Assembly (NCBI GenBank): GCA_023212725.1
Contig: JALBYF010000006.1
Span: 62,001-126,000 of the forward strand
DNA length: 64,000 nt
Direction: 5' to 3'
Source: Tranzscheliella williamsii
Taxonomy: Eukaryota > Basidiomycota > Ustilaginomycetes > Ustilaginales > Ustilaginaceae
Shown: positions 31,407 through 41,108 of the stretch, piece after piece
Layout of the letters: the number at the start of each line of letters is the position of its first letter
Position numbering within the stretch: position 1 is the first letter of the stretch
Program-made: the position numbers and the translations under genes
The notes under the pieces: generated by a model
Database searches by the model: none
What the model saw: the letters and a program-made list of their open reading frames with translations, nothing else
What the model was told of the DNA's origin: nothing

Positions 31407-31979
31407 TCCAGACTTTCTCTACCGCTTCAGTTTCGCCTGCTTCGGCTCCTTTTCCTTGTTTGTCACTGTACTCGCTAGGCTCCGTGCTATTTGCTGTAAT
31501 ATGATCTTCCTTTACCAAGCTCGTCGTAGCCAATGTCTGGCAGGCTGCGTACGGATGTATGCACACTTGGCCCCTTCTGCAATAAGCGTTTGCGGCGGTT
31601 GTGACTGTGCCCAAAGCTGTTAGGTCTTGGCCGAGATATGGGGACTCTGCCTCCACTTGCCACTATGAAAGCATGCGGGGAAGGGCGCGGGCGCGTCGTC
31701 GAGTACGCGCTCCGTTGCGTTGCTCTTGCGTTGGATTGATGGCATTCGTGATTCATCCGCATATACGCGTGTATCTTCAAGGTTGGCTTAGCTATCGACG
31801 CCCTCGTCACCTCAAAGTTTGTTTCAGCTGACTTCTGCTTCCGCTCTTCGACTGTCTGCAGATTACGGGTTTGTTGCCTACCACCAACTTTGGGAAGTCG
31901 ACCGCTAGACAGGCTCATTGCCAGGGAATCAAAGTCCAACAAGCCACTGCTGTCTTGCGCAGTCCGCGCAGCCCTCATC
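31407..31979. other. MCM3 3' region / GID5 promoter
   Basis: About 570 bases between tandem plus-strand genes. A 164-codon minus-strand frame (31487-31981) is present without any recognisable content. Otherwise nothing is seen. Confidence 0.45.
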
Positions 31980-34900
31980 ATGACTATGTCTTCTCTGTCG
32001 GCCGCTGGCCTTGGCAGCGCTCAGCCCGACACAGCTCATGGCCTGCAACTTGACCTTGATAACCCAGCCAGCACCGTTTCGCAACTTAAGGCCCTACGCA
32101 ACTCCGTCATTGGCTCCAGAACAAAGAAGTCAGATCTGGTGCACTCCAGCATGATAGAACAGCTGGTAAGGCTGCTTCAAACCGACCCCGCCGCTCATCC
32201 ACAAGCCTCAGAATCCGTCGCGCTTTCCGCAACCATCGTTGCCTCCCTTGCAAACACACCTGCCCAGCATACTTTGCTACAGCTCATGCGCCTAGGAGCT
32301 CAAGATGCTGTCCTCATCTCTTTCCAAAACCTGGCGCGAAGCGTACAGGCCTCTGGCAAGCACATACTCGATGCCGGCGCGTTGCCGTTCGATGCTCTCA
32401 ACCTTCTCATCTCTCTGCTCAGAGCACTTCGATCTATTTTGCTATCGCTAGCCGACCAGCTCTCTGCAAGCCCCAGATGGGGTATCGGCTCAAGCTGGGG
32501 CACCAAATCAGCTGCCTCTGGCGTTTCCTTGTCTCGGCCCGGTCCATCCGCTGGCGCTACGAAGATTTTCGGCAAAAGCAACCGCAATGTAGCAAGCTCG
32601 CCTGTGGCCATACAAGACGTCCTCATGGGCAGTACGAGTAGTGACAATTTGCGCGCTCAAGCTAAGGGAGCCGACGTTAAGGATAGTGCTTACGAACAAC
32701 GCGAGCTTAGGCTGCTTTCCAGACCCTTCCTGACCAAGGTCTATTCGACTCAGTACCTACCGTTGCTCCTAGGGGGCTTGTTTGTCTCCAAAGTTCCCCA
32801 GCAGCCTGGTTCTCTTCCAAATCCGGCAAGCTCTTCCCCTCAACCGTCGCGTGCAAGCTCCAGAGCTACTCAAGCTTTGGGCACTAGCCCGACAGCTGCA
32901 GAGTCGAAAGAGATGCCGTCTGTAAAGCACACCCCTGGCCCGCCCATTGCTGATTCCGTCAATAGGGCAGCAATCTCGGTACTGGCCGATGTCGAAAACA
33001 TGTCGATAACCACAAAGACCAAGATCCTAAGCATCATCGAGTTGGTCTGCGCCATTCTAACTGCCACGATCTTCATCCCTGGCAGCTCCTTTACAGATGC
33101 AACATATTCATCTCCGGAAGAAGAAATCGCTACGCGCCGCGAGCGTGTCCTTAGCTTTACAGCCTTGCTAAGTCCTTTCATTCAGCAGGACACGAGCGCG
33201 CACACTTCGGCATCTGGTTCCGGTGAGGAAGAACCGCGCGGCCGGAGGGAAAACGATTCACTCGTTCGCAAGGACTCCGGCATCGAGGCCGAGTTGATCA
33301 GGAAAGGCTCGCGCTCTCGTTCCCGCATGCAGGATTCCAATCCGAACAGCACTTCTGAAGCTGGACACCTTCCTATATGGCAGGAGGATGTCGAGGCTGA
33401 GAGCGCGATGAACCTGAGCGTGGGCATTTCCGAACCTGTGGGCGTACTCGTTGCTCTTCTCTCAGCGGCCGAGTGCGGATTTGCCAAGACCCAGGAGGCA
33501 GCCCTTTTCTGTCTGGCGGAGTTGACTCGAGACAACACCGAGGCCTCCCTGCGTCTGTTCCGTTGCAGCCCGCCGTCGGGTCTGCTGCCAACTTCTATGC
33601 TGCTCAATCTGCGCAGGTCAACGAGCGCGAATGTGCGGCTGGCCGCCTTCTGCTGTCTCGCTAACATCATCAAGGTGCATCCCTTCACAACTAAGACGAA
33701 CCAGTGCGTGCTCGAGGTGTTGATGGAGTTGCTCGACCACACGCCGATCGGACTAACCAGCTCGGCGAGCAATGGCCTTTTCCGAGGCCAAAACCAAAGT
33801 CAGATCGATATTCAGATTCAAGCCGCCTTTGCCATATCTCGACTCGTCGCCGATAACGTCGAGCTGCAGTCTTTGGCGGCGGATAGCTACCATGCACTTT
33901 CAACACTGGTACGCCTTCTTGATAAAGCTTGTAGCCGCAGTGCGGCTGCGTCGAATGCAAAAGGTGTGGCAAATTCTCCTGCAACTCTCGGCGTTGGTGG
34001 CAGACTTCTCACTGACCCAACTATGGGGGTGGCGCCTCCTACTGTGGACGAATCTGCAATCCGTCTCAGAGAAGCTTGCTTGACTGCCCTTGCAGCTCTG
34101 ACATTCCAGCAGGACGAGCTGCGCAGAGATCTTCTCGATGTAGCTCAGCCTTCAGTTCTTGCCATGGTTGTCTCCAGTCTAGGATTTCCAGCATTGGGGG
34201 TGAGGACCGCAGCTTGTCGACTAACGCGGGCACTTTCCAGAAGCATCTCCATCCTACGTACATCTTTAGTCGATGCAGGCGTGGCTGATAAGCTCATCGC
34301 CATCATCAATAATGATGATGAGGAGGAGGCGGTCAAGATCGAAGCTACTGGAACTATATGCAATCTGGTCTTAGCGTTCAGCCCCATGAAGAAGCGGGTC
34401 CAGGAACTTGGCGGTATCGACAGATTGGTGGAGCTTGCCAAAGGTGGCGATAGTAACTATGAGCATCACACGGATGATGGCGGCTACACGGTGCTCGCCA
34501 ATGCCTTTGGCGGCACAGCTGCAGGCTTTCCCGATGCCACAGTGTACCAAGCGCGGCCACGCAAGCGAGAAGTGCCGCCGGTCCCTGGGTCGCAACAGAT
34601 GCGGCTGCACGCAATATGGGCGCTCAAAAACATGCTTTCCCATGCGGAATTTAGCATGAAGGTCGAGGTGATGTCCAAGCTTGGCTTTCCCTTTGTCAAG
34701 GCCATGTGCGAGTCTGGCACGTCGCCGTTGGACATGGCGTTCCGAGAACAGGGTTTGAACATCCTAAGAAACCTGGCAGCCACGAAAGAGTCGGATGTAA
34801 GCTTCTTGGTCGAAGGTATTGGCGGAGGGGAAGCGTTGATGTCGCTGCTGGAAAAATGCATCTGGGAAGGGCGTGACGCGGGCGAGCCAGGGGCGAGCGT

Positions 34901-35279
34901 GATCGAGCAAGTCGCTTTCATTCTCGTCAACGTCGCGACGGGGACCGACCAGCACCGGCGGACGCTTCTGCGGTCGCCCAATATCCTGGACAGCTTGGTC
35001 TTCTTCTGCAATCATCCGTGGCAAAACATCCGCGTCGCGGCCATGCGGTGCATCGGAAACTTGCTCTCGCGGGCTTCTACCTCTTTTTCTCCGCTTTCCA
35101 GCGCGGCCGAGTCTGCCGAGCCCGACGCGCAGCCGTTTCCCTACAGCAACCTCGAGGCGAAAGCCCGCTTCGTTGCCTTTGGCATCGACGCCAAGCTGCG
35201 CGAGCTCGGCCAGAACGACACGGAGCTCGATGTCCGCGAACGCGCCCGCTCTGCGCTCAACAAGCTCGAAAAGCTGTAG
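31980..35279 (+). CDS. GID5: Armadillo-repeat GID/CTLH ubiquitin ligase subunit (ARMC8 / Gid5 / Vid28)
   Basis: One exon encodes 1,099 residues. I start at ATG 31980 (MTMSSLSAAG); the frame continues 30 codons upstream but only to a TTG. The N-terminus has the ARMC8 hallmark LKALRNSVIGSRTKKSDLV. Armadillo repeats fill two blocks, ~20-180 and ~500-1085 (VLVALLSAAECGFAKTQEAALFCLAEL, RLREACLTALAALTFQQDELRRDL, LGGIDRLVELAKGG, FREQGLNILRNLAATKES, WQNIRVAAMRCIGNLLSR). They are split by a low-complexity Ser-rich insert. Gid5 is the scaffold that holds substrate receptors on the GID/CTLH E3 ligase, which degrades gluconeogenic enzymes in yeast. Longer than human ARMC8 (~670). Confidence 0.82.
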   Translation: MTMSSLSAAGLGSAQPDTAHGLQLDLDNPASTVSQLKALRNSVIGSRTKKSDLVHSSMIEQLVRLLQTDPAAHPQASESVALSATIVASLANTPAQHTLLQLMRLGAQDAVLISFQNLARSVQASGKHILDAGALPFDALNLLISLLRALRSILLSLADQLSASPRWGIGSSWGTKSAASGVSLSRPGPSAGATKIFGKSNRNVASSPVAIQDVLMGSTSSDNLRAQAKGADVKDSAYEQRELRLLSRPFLTKVYSTQYLPLLLGGLFVSKVPQQPGSLPNPASSSPQPSRASSRATQALGTSPTAAESKEMPSVKHTPGPPIADSVNRAAISVLADVENMSITTKTKILSIIELVCAILTATIFIPGSSFTDATYSSPEEEIATRRERVLSFTALLSPFIQQDTSAHTSASGSGEEEPRGRRENDSLVRKDSGIEAELIRKGSRSRSRMQDSNPNSTSEAGHLPIWQEDVEAESAMNLSVGISEPVGVLVALLSAAECGFAKTQEAALFCLAELTRDNTEASLRLFRCSPPSGLLPTSMLLNLRRSTSANVRLAAFCCLANIIKVHPFTTKTNQCVLEVLMELLDHTPIGLTSSASNGLFRGQNQSQIDIQIQAAFAISRLVADNVELQSLAADSYHALSTLVRLLDKACSRSAAASNAKGVANSPATLGVGGRLLTDPTMGVAPPTVDESAIRLREACLTALAALTFQQDELRRDLLDVAQPSVLAMVVSSLGFPALGVRTAACRLTRALSRSISILRTSLVDAGVADKLIAIINNDDEEEAVKIEATGTICNLVLAFSPMKKRVQELGGIDRLVELAKGGDSNYEHHTDDGGYTVLANAFGGTAAGFPDATVYQARPRKREVPPVPGSQQMRLHAIWALKNMLSHAEFSMKVEVMSKLGFPFVKAMCESGTSPLDMAFREQGLNILRNLAATKESDVSFLVEGIGGGEALMSLLEKCIWEGRDAGEPGASVIEQVAFILVNVATGTDQHRRTLLRSPNILDSLVFFCNHPWQNIRVAAMRCIGNLLSRASTSFSPLSSAAESAEPDAQPFPYSNLEAKARFVAFGIDAKLRELGQNDTELDVRERARSALNKLEKL

Positions 35280-35579
35280 CTTGCAACCACCCCGTGCGCG
35301 CCAGCACCCTGCCCTTGTGCCTCGTCTAGCCGCGCGACCCGATCACCTCACATCCTTCCCGCAGGCGATCTTGTTTTCATAGGCAAACGGTTCAAAGTGC
35401 ACACACTAGGCCGGCCGTTGAGCGTGGCACGACGCGCACGCCGGCGCCGCTGGCTAGTCTTGCTGTGTGAGTCTGTACGGGTGTATTGAATCAGCATGGC
35501 GCGGCAACTAGCACGGAATACAACCAAGGGCGCTGCTGCAGGGAGGCGGATCGGGGGTGGTGTTAGGTGCGCAGGGGGA
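35280..35579. other. Convergent 3' ends of GID5 and NDUFS3
   Basis: About 300 bases between two stop codons. No element recognised. Confidence 0.5.
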
Positions 35580-36594
35580 TCACTTCTTGTCCTTGCCCTC
35601 CTCCTTGGGCTTGGGCGGGGTGAGCTTGAACGCATTGGGCTTGTAGCTCTTGCCCTCGCCGACCTGTTCCCATGGGCTGTTGGCCTCGAAGTTGCGGAAT
35701 GCCTGGGTGAGCTGGAGCGGCTCCGAGACGACGCGCTTCTTCTCCTCGTCGTAGCGCACCTCGGTGTAGCCGGTGAGCGGGAAGTCCTTGCGGAGCGGGT
35801 GTCCCTCGAAGCCGTAGTCGGTGAGGATGCGCCTCAGGTCGGGATGGCCCAGGAAAAAGACACCATACATGTCCCAGATCTCGCGCTCGTACCAGTCTGC
35901 CGACCTGAACACGGCGGTGGCCGAGGGGACAGGATGCACCTCGTCGGCATAGGTCTTGACGCGGATGCGCGCGTTGTACTCGACGGAGAGGAGGTGGTAG
36001 ACCACTTCAAAACGCTGCGAGCGGGTCGGGTAGTCGGCTCCGCTAATGTCCATGCATGCTCGGAATTGCGTCTGGGTGTGATCCCGTAAGAAGGTAAGGG
36101 TCGGAATGACAGCACTTGGCGCCACGTAGAGCGTCAGCTCGTCCTTCACTACACTGAACTGCTGCACAAACTTGGGAAGACCTGTACCGTCGAAGCCAGA
36201 AACAACACCGAGAGCAGACAACTGTCAGAAAAACGCAGAGCACCACGCAGAGCGCCACGCAGAGGGCCGAAAGCTTGTAGGCAAGCAGTCAACGTGGAAA
36301 AGAGGCAAACGTACACGAAGTGATATAGCTTCCGAAATCGTGTAGCGGTCCCGCGATATCCTTATATTTCTCCACGGGGTTATAGCCTGCTGGCTCGATG
36401 TAGGGGCTTTCTGGGTTGACGCGATCACCCTTGCCGTCTCCCTGGAGGGTGGGCCGTGCCTGAGCATTCTGTGCTGACGACGAGAAGGTACGAAGGGCGA
36501 CGGGGGCCGCCGACGCTCGCAGACGGCTGGAGCTGGCTGGAAGGGCAGCGAAGGCCCGGAAAAGCGCCGAGGAAGACATCGATTGCGCCGCCAT
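35580..36594 (-). CDS. NDUFS3: NADH dehydrogenase (complex I) 30-kDa subunit NDUFS3, two exons
   Basis: Exons are 36315-36594 and 35580-36181, giving 293 residues. The splice (GTACGT...GTACAG) rebuilds the family sequence [22 protein letters not shown], with a Cys codon split across it. The first ~40 residues are a mitochondrial presequence (Ala/Ser/Arg-rich, no acid). The complex I 30-kDa signature is complete: [33 protein letters not shown] and TGYTEVRYD, followed by a Lys/Pro tail. This subunit lies in the matrix arm next to the Fe-S chain. The 133-base intron contains a three-copy 12-base repeat. Confidence 0.95.
36233..36268. repeat. Three tandem 12-base units inside the NDUFS3 intron
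   Basis: ACGCAGAGCACC, ACGCAGAGCGCC and ACGCAGAGGGCC follow one another without gaps. They lie wholly in the intron (36182-36314). Confidence 0.85.
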
Positions 36595-37055
36595 ATTTGC
36601 TGTCCACTGCTGAGTGTTCCGCCGAGCGGGTTCGACAGAAGCGCGAGGATACTAGCGAAGGATGGGGAGGGGCAGGTGTCAAGGACCAGAAGAAGAAGCC
36701 GAGGGCGGAAAGGGTTGTATTACAAATCGCCCACGCCCGCGCTGTTGAACAAAGTCGATCGCAGCGCCAATCCCAGCACCAATTTCGGTTCCGAAGCAAG
36801 TCCGCTCGAATCTGACACGGCCGGGAAATCGAAGACCCCGAATGGTGAATGTAAGGTCGTCAGAAAACCACCATCGTCTCGGTTCCTAACTTACCCCCGG
36901 AAGTGAAGCTGCCATCACTCCTTGCTCCAACTCACTTCGACAGCCAGGCCATCCTATTCGGAACGGGCAAAAAGCTTGACGAAGCCGCGCAAGTGTTCTC
37001 CAGAGTCTTCTGGCTCCCGAACTCTCGGCTTGCTTTTCGGTACTGTCTCTGAGCC
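36595..37055. promoter_or_regulatory. Divergent promoter region NDUFS3 / SPF27
   Basis: About 460 bases. Overlapping chance frames exist on both strands but none has recognisable content. No specific motif called. Confidence 0.45.
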
Positions 37056-37880
37056 ATGCCACGACCGTCTAGGACATCACGAGCCAACGGGTCCGGCGAT
37101 GCAGACGCACCGCACAGTACAGAAACGCCATCAGACTCTCTCGCAGGACCATTGACGAACGGAAATGGCACTCAGTCCATATTCTCCAGTGCGCGAGATT
37201 CCTTCGCCTATCACTCGGTCAACCTCTCTACAACGGATGCTTTGCCATATTACGACAGAGAATTGGAGCTCCAGCCAGGACTGAGATCCAAAGTAGATGC
37301 GCTGATAGCATCAGAACAGCAAGGCATGCCTCCGATCGACGTGGCCACGTCTTCACGTCTTCCCCCGGCATACGAAATTTTTCCATCACGGCCAGATTTG
37401 CGGTCTGAGCTCGAGCGAGTCTCAGCCGGTCTCCCCTCCTCGACACGTTTAGACACAACGCGATACTCGCTTGCAGAACCTGAGAATGGCGAGGCAGCTG
37501 ATGTAGAAGACTGGAGAAAGGCGGTCGACAATGCACATGCGCAACTCGGCCATATGGAGGTCAGATTGAAGAACATCGAGCTTCTCAAAAAGTACGGCAG
37601 CAACGCCTGGAGGTTGTCCAACTTTCAACAAGAGCAAGAAATAAGGCGTCTGACCGAGGAGGTTGAAGGCGTAAAGGGCCAGACAAACGAGGTGAATCGG
37701 CTGCGGCAGAAGGAGCAGTTGGATGTGGGCTCCAAGCTAGCAACGCTGGAAAAACGTTGGACGGATCTCATCTCCCGTGGACTTCAGCTTGAAGTGGCCA
37801 ACATCACAACACAGTCAGATCTCGAGTCGCTCCAAAGCAAGAAAAGGAAGCTCGAATCACAGCTTGCCGCGCTGGACTGA
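37056..37880 (+). CDS. SPF27: Pre-mRNA splicing factor SPF27 (BCAS2 / Cwf7 / Snt309 family)
   Basis: One exon encodes 274 residues. After a ~60-residue Ser/Asn-rich leader the BCAS2 pattern starts: DALPYYDRELELQPGLRSKVDALI, then FPSRPDLRSELERV, LDTTRYSLAEPE and the most conserved block, AQLGHMEVRLKNIELLKKYGSNAW. Residues ~205-274 form a coiled coil ending with KKRKLESQLAALD. The protein is a core member of the Prp19 (NineTeen) complex that activates the spliceosome. ATG 37056 is the first in the frame. Confidence 0.88.
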   Translation: MPRPSRTSRANGSGDADAPHSTETPSDSLAGPLTNGNGTQSIFSSARDSFAYHSVNLSTTDALPYYDRELELQPGLRSKVDALIASEQQGMPPIDVATSSRLPPAYEIFPSRPDLRSELERVSAGLPSSTRLDTTRYSLAEPENGEAADVEDWRKAVDNAHAQLGHMEVRLKNIELLKKYGSNAWRLSNFQQEQEIRRLTEEVEGVKGQTNEVNRLRQKEQLDVGSKLATLEKRWTDLISRGLQLEVANITTQSDLESLQSKKRKLESQLAALD

Positions 37881-38281
37881 CCTACAACGGACTCTGTTCT
37901 GTCCCCTTCCATTGACACGCAGCTTGCGTCCTCCTCGCCTGATCCAGGCAACCTGTATTTGTACCCTGCATCGATCTATACACGCTGTAGTATGTTCGAG
38001 CCCTCTGTTCTGACTGCAAGAGGCAGTCAGACCCTTACGGCCAGCGAAAGCGCGGGACTTGTCTGCCATTGAAAATGCGTAGAGTTCTGAGCGAGGTTGG
38101 CTAGTCAGAATGCATGTCCCAGGTCCCGAAGCCCGAAGCTTAAGAAAAAGGATTCAACACGTAATATGATTCTGTGACCGTATAGCTCGGGTTGGCTGTT
38201 CAAAGTGCTAGTGTCAAGCCTCGGATCTTCCTAACCACTCCTTTGCCATCGTCACGCTACCCGACGCAAAGTCGAAGCAAG
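37881..38281. other. Intergenic region SPF27 to TMEM242/Tim17-like gene
   Basis: About 400 bases. The reading frame of the next gene extends to 38192 but only from a TTG, so the last 90 bases may be a 5' leader. Nothing else is seen. Confidence 0.45.
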
Positions 38282-40201
38282 ATGGCTTCATCATCGGCAC
38301 ATGCGACGGGAGAGAGCGCTGAGCTGCCGAGTCCCAGCGGCGATGCCTCTTCCACCAGCAAGGTGTCTCTCAATCTACCCGACAGGAAGACCTTCATTGC
38401 GACCCTCTCCGGTACCGCCTTTGTCGTCGGGCTGACCGGCGCCACCATCTACGGTCTTAGAAAGGCTCGAATACAAGCGCTGAAAGAGGCACAGGAACTT
38501 GCTAGTACCTCAGCATCCGGAAGTCACGCCGAGCTTGCCCAAACACAAACACAGCACTTGGCCAGAGCTGCCGCCTCTAGTACTTCTTCCCCTGCTGCTG
38601 CCCCAAATGTGCTTAGGCACCCGCAGCAGCAGCATCAAGCAGACCAGAGCGATACTCCATGCAGTGAGCAAACCCGGACATCGCCGCTGGCCCTGTTTAA
38701 ACAGATGAACACGACCATACTGAGCAATTCCGGTCTACAAGCTTCTACATCGTCTTTACAGGCTGCTCCGAGATCTGTTTTCGATAGTGAAAGTGGAGCG
38801 CTGCCCAGCGTACTGAGAAGGAGGCGTCCTTCACCTTCGCAGTCGAGCTTATCAGCATCTCCTTCGTCATCACCCCGGGTGGCTTTTCCAGCAGTGTCTA
38901 GCGATGCCACCGCCAGGGCCCAACCTTCCACCGTACCCGCATTGTCCACGCCATCAACATTGCTAGGAGCAGGAACAGTAAATCTGCCTGATTCGACTAA
39001 CAAGGTGGATTTCAGTGAAATGGATTCGACGCTTGACTTTCTCGGTCTCTCAACCCCAGTCCCGCCGGAAGAGCAACGCCGCCTCCGCGAACAGGAAGAA
39101 CAGTCGTCGGCTCAGACATCTAGCCAGCCGACGACGTTTTTCCAGACGCCTGTTGGGCTGTCGCTCAAAGCCTTCTTTATTGCGACCTCCATCGTCACCG
39201 TTTCCACCTTTATTGTGGTAGAATCTACGAGACGGCTGCTCGGCGTGGATTCCATGGACGAATTTGTCATCGCGATGGCAAGGATCGTACCGAGCCGCCG
39301 CAGCGGGGAGGCTGGTCTGGCAGGAGTGGCGCCGCACATGAAGATCGCGCGTGACCAAAAAGATGCGGCTGGTACTGATGCAACGGATCGGCATCTTCAG
39401 TCGCCGAAGAGCGTCGATGAGGCATTGAACGATCTCAGCAACGCCGGCAGCATCGAAGACTGGGTGTCTGCGCTCAAGTCACAGCTCGATTCGGAACGTG
39501 ATTACGAGGTCAGGCGGCGATTTGCAAACGTCCCCAGCTCGCATCAGAACGATTCCATCTCACTGTCGTCGACTTCAGCTCCTTCCCTCAGCGCCACGGG
39601 CTACCCTATCCACGCCCCACTGGAGCCTGCCGAAGCAGAGCCGCAAACCTTCTTTCGGTCCTTACTCTCGATATCACCAGTCCTGCCAACTACCGCATTT
39701 GGGGTTGGACTCGTATCAGGCGTCTTGAGCTCTGGCAAGCGAGCGGGATTGGTTTTCATGGCGGAGAACGCACACCGCCTGCCGGACACAGTGCAGGGGT
39801 GGTATTTTTACTCAAAGACGAAAAACTACAAAGTGCTTCTGGGAGCAGCCAAAGGGGGCTTGAAGCAGGGCTTGAAGCTAGGTGTCTGGACCACTGGCTT
39901 CTGCTTTGCCGAGCGTTTGGCGGAGCTGGTGCGCGCACGGGTCAGCGCAGAGCTGAGCAGCATCAAGTCGGAAACAGACACCAAAGTTCATGGCGCCAGA
40001 ATCGTCGGCCACTGGACGGACGGTGCGCTGGCAGGTTCAATGACAGCTGCTGCCGCCCTCACACTTTACCGTCTACCCAAACCAGCTGCGATGAGGATGC
40101 TCCAGATCGGCTTGCTGGCAGGAACAACTGCCGGTGGGATTAGAGATCTGCAGGAGAGGCTTGTCCACACACAAATGGGCGGCATAGCTCATAATACCTG
40201 A
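38282..40201 (+). CDS. Predicted mitochondrial membrane protein: TMEM242-like N-half, Tim17-like C-half
   Basis: One exon encodes 639 residues from ATG 38282. A first membrane segment lies at ~37-58 (FIATLSGTAFVVGLTGATIYGL) before a basic helix. After ~235 low-complexity residues a second lies at ~297-317 and is followed by LLGVDSMDEF...MARIVP. This pair resembles TMEM242, whose second segment is followed by LGVHSM-type sequence and which helps assemble the ATP synthase c-ring. Residues ~455-639 hold small-residue-rich helices (GVGLVSGVLSSGKRAG, HWTDGALAGSMTAAAALTLYRL, MRMLQIGLLAGTTAGGIRDLQE) reminiscent of the Tim17/22/23 fold. The family links are inferred from memory of motifs; an unassigned multi-pass protein is the fallback. 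Confidence 0.5.
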   Translation: MASSSAHATGESAELPSPSGDASSTSKVSLNLPDRKTFIATLSGTAFVVGLTGATIYGLRKARIQALKEAQELASTSASGSHAELAQTQTQHLARAAASSTSSPAAAPNVLRHPQQQHQADQSDTPCSEQTRTSPLALFKQMNTTILSNSGLQASTSSLQAAPRSVFDSESGALPSVLRRRRPSPSQSSLSASPSSSPRVAFPAVSSDATARAQPSTVPALSTPSTLLGAGTVNLPDSTNKVDFSEMDSTLDFLGLSTPVPPEEQRRLREQEEQSSAQTSSQPTTFFQTPVGLSLKAFFIATSIVTVSTFIVVESTRRLLGVDSMDEFVIAMARIVPSRRSGEAGLAGVAPHMKIARDQKDAAGTDATDRHLQSPKSVDEALNDLSNAGSIEDWVSALKSQLDSERDYEVRRRFANVPSSHQNDSISLSSTSAPSLSATGYPIHAPLEPAEAEPQTFFRSLLSISPVLPTTAFGVGLVSGVLSSGKRAGLVFMAENAHRLPDTVQGWYFYSKTKNYKVLLGAAKGGLKQGLKLGVWTTGFCFAERLAELVRARVSAELSSIKSETDTKVHGARIVGHWTDGALAGSMTAAAALTLYRLPKPAAMRMLQIGLLAGTTAGGIRDLQERLVHTQMGGIAHNT

Positions 40202-40385
40202 GCTTGTAAAATTATACGCATTACCTTTTCGCACAGCACGAGTCGTGATGCGTTAGCTAAGCCTACTGGACACGATTGGACTGTATCCGCGGTATACTGA
40301 TGGAACGGGATACAGGGTGACAGCCACTGTGACGGAAAGCGTTAGGTCATACGGTCCAACGCAACATCTTGCCTGCACCGGGTGA

Positions 40386-41108
40386 TCAGTCCGTCGGGAG
40401 CTTGACGTCGCGTTCTTCGATCTTGAATTGAGGTACTCTGCCCGAGCGCACATACTGGTCAGCCCTGTCGTCAGGTACATAGGGCTCGGTGAAGTTGCGC
40501 TGACGCTGAGCTTTCTTCTCCTGCGTATTCACTCCGAACTTTTCGTCGCGCTGCTTGATGGTACTGTCGTCGAGGCCTCCGAACTTGGGGTCGACGGGCA
40601 TCATCAGGCGTGGTGGGCCGATGGGGAAGGGTGAGGATGGGGGATGCCAAGTGTGGATGGCCTTGCCGTACAGCTTGCGGATTCTGCTGAGGGCGGCGAG
40701 TTCGAGGGCGTCGGGCACGGCGCCGCCGGCGGGTGTGATGCCGATGGCGGACTTGACGGTGTCCTGTGCGGCCTTGAGCGCGCCAGCGGCCGCTTCCACC
40801 CCGGCGCCCACCTTGACACCGACAATGACAAGCGCGCCACTCATCACCTCGTGCTCGTGCGAATGCCAGAGCTTCTTCTCCTCTTCCGGCAGCTCCTGGA
40901 ACTTCTCCTCCGACAGCATGTACTCGACGCCGATCAGCTTCGCATCCGCCTCGGTGGAATCGTAGATCAGACACTGGAACTGGTCGCCGCTCGCATTGCA
41001 CGCGCAGAAATGCACCGCCGATACCACCTCCCCCCTCTCGTCCGCTACCACGTGGTAGGCGTGCAGCGCCTGGTGAACGCGGTCGACCGGCGCAAATGCG
41101 TTGACCAT
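40386..41108 (-). CDS. Oil-body-associated protein-like (OBAP, DUF1264)
   Basis: One exon encodes 240 residues from ATG 41108. The DUF1264 pattern is clear: HQALHAYHVVADERGEVVSAVHFCA, QFQCLIYDSTEADAKLIGVEYMLSEEKFQELPEEEKKLWHSHEHEVMSG, then YGKAIHTWH and the Pro-rich PIGPPRLMMP. Plant members sit on oil bodies; the biochemical activity of fungal members is unknown. His and Cys residues (HxxxCAC, WHSHEHE) are conserved and could bind metal, which is inference. There is no signal peptide. It is convergent with the membrane-protein gene, 184 bases apart. Confidence 0.85.
   Translation of the reverse strand: MVNAFAPVDRVHQALHAYHVVADERGEVVSAVHFCACNASGDQFQCLIYDSTEADAKLIGVEYMLSEEKFQELPEEEKKLWHSHEHEVMSGALVIVGVKVGAGVEAAAGALKAAQDTVKSAIGITPAGGAVPDALELAALSRIRKLYGKAIHTWHPPSSPFPIGPPRLMMPVDPKFGGLDDSTIKQRDEKFGVNTQEKKAQRQRNFTEPYVPDDRADQYVRSGRVPQFKIEERDVKLPTD

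Noticed and set aside
31890..31979. Upstream extension of GID5 (similar extensions precede 38282, 42161 and 56231)
   Set aside because: These extensions begin with TTG; the first ATG in each frame was used instead.
31487..31981. 164-codon minus-strand frame between MCM3 and GID5
   Set aside because: No domain or compositional signal; probably chance.
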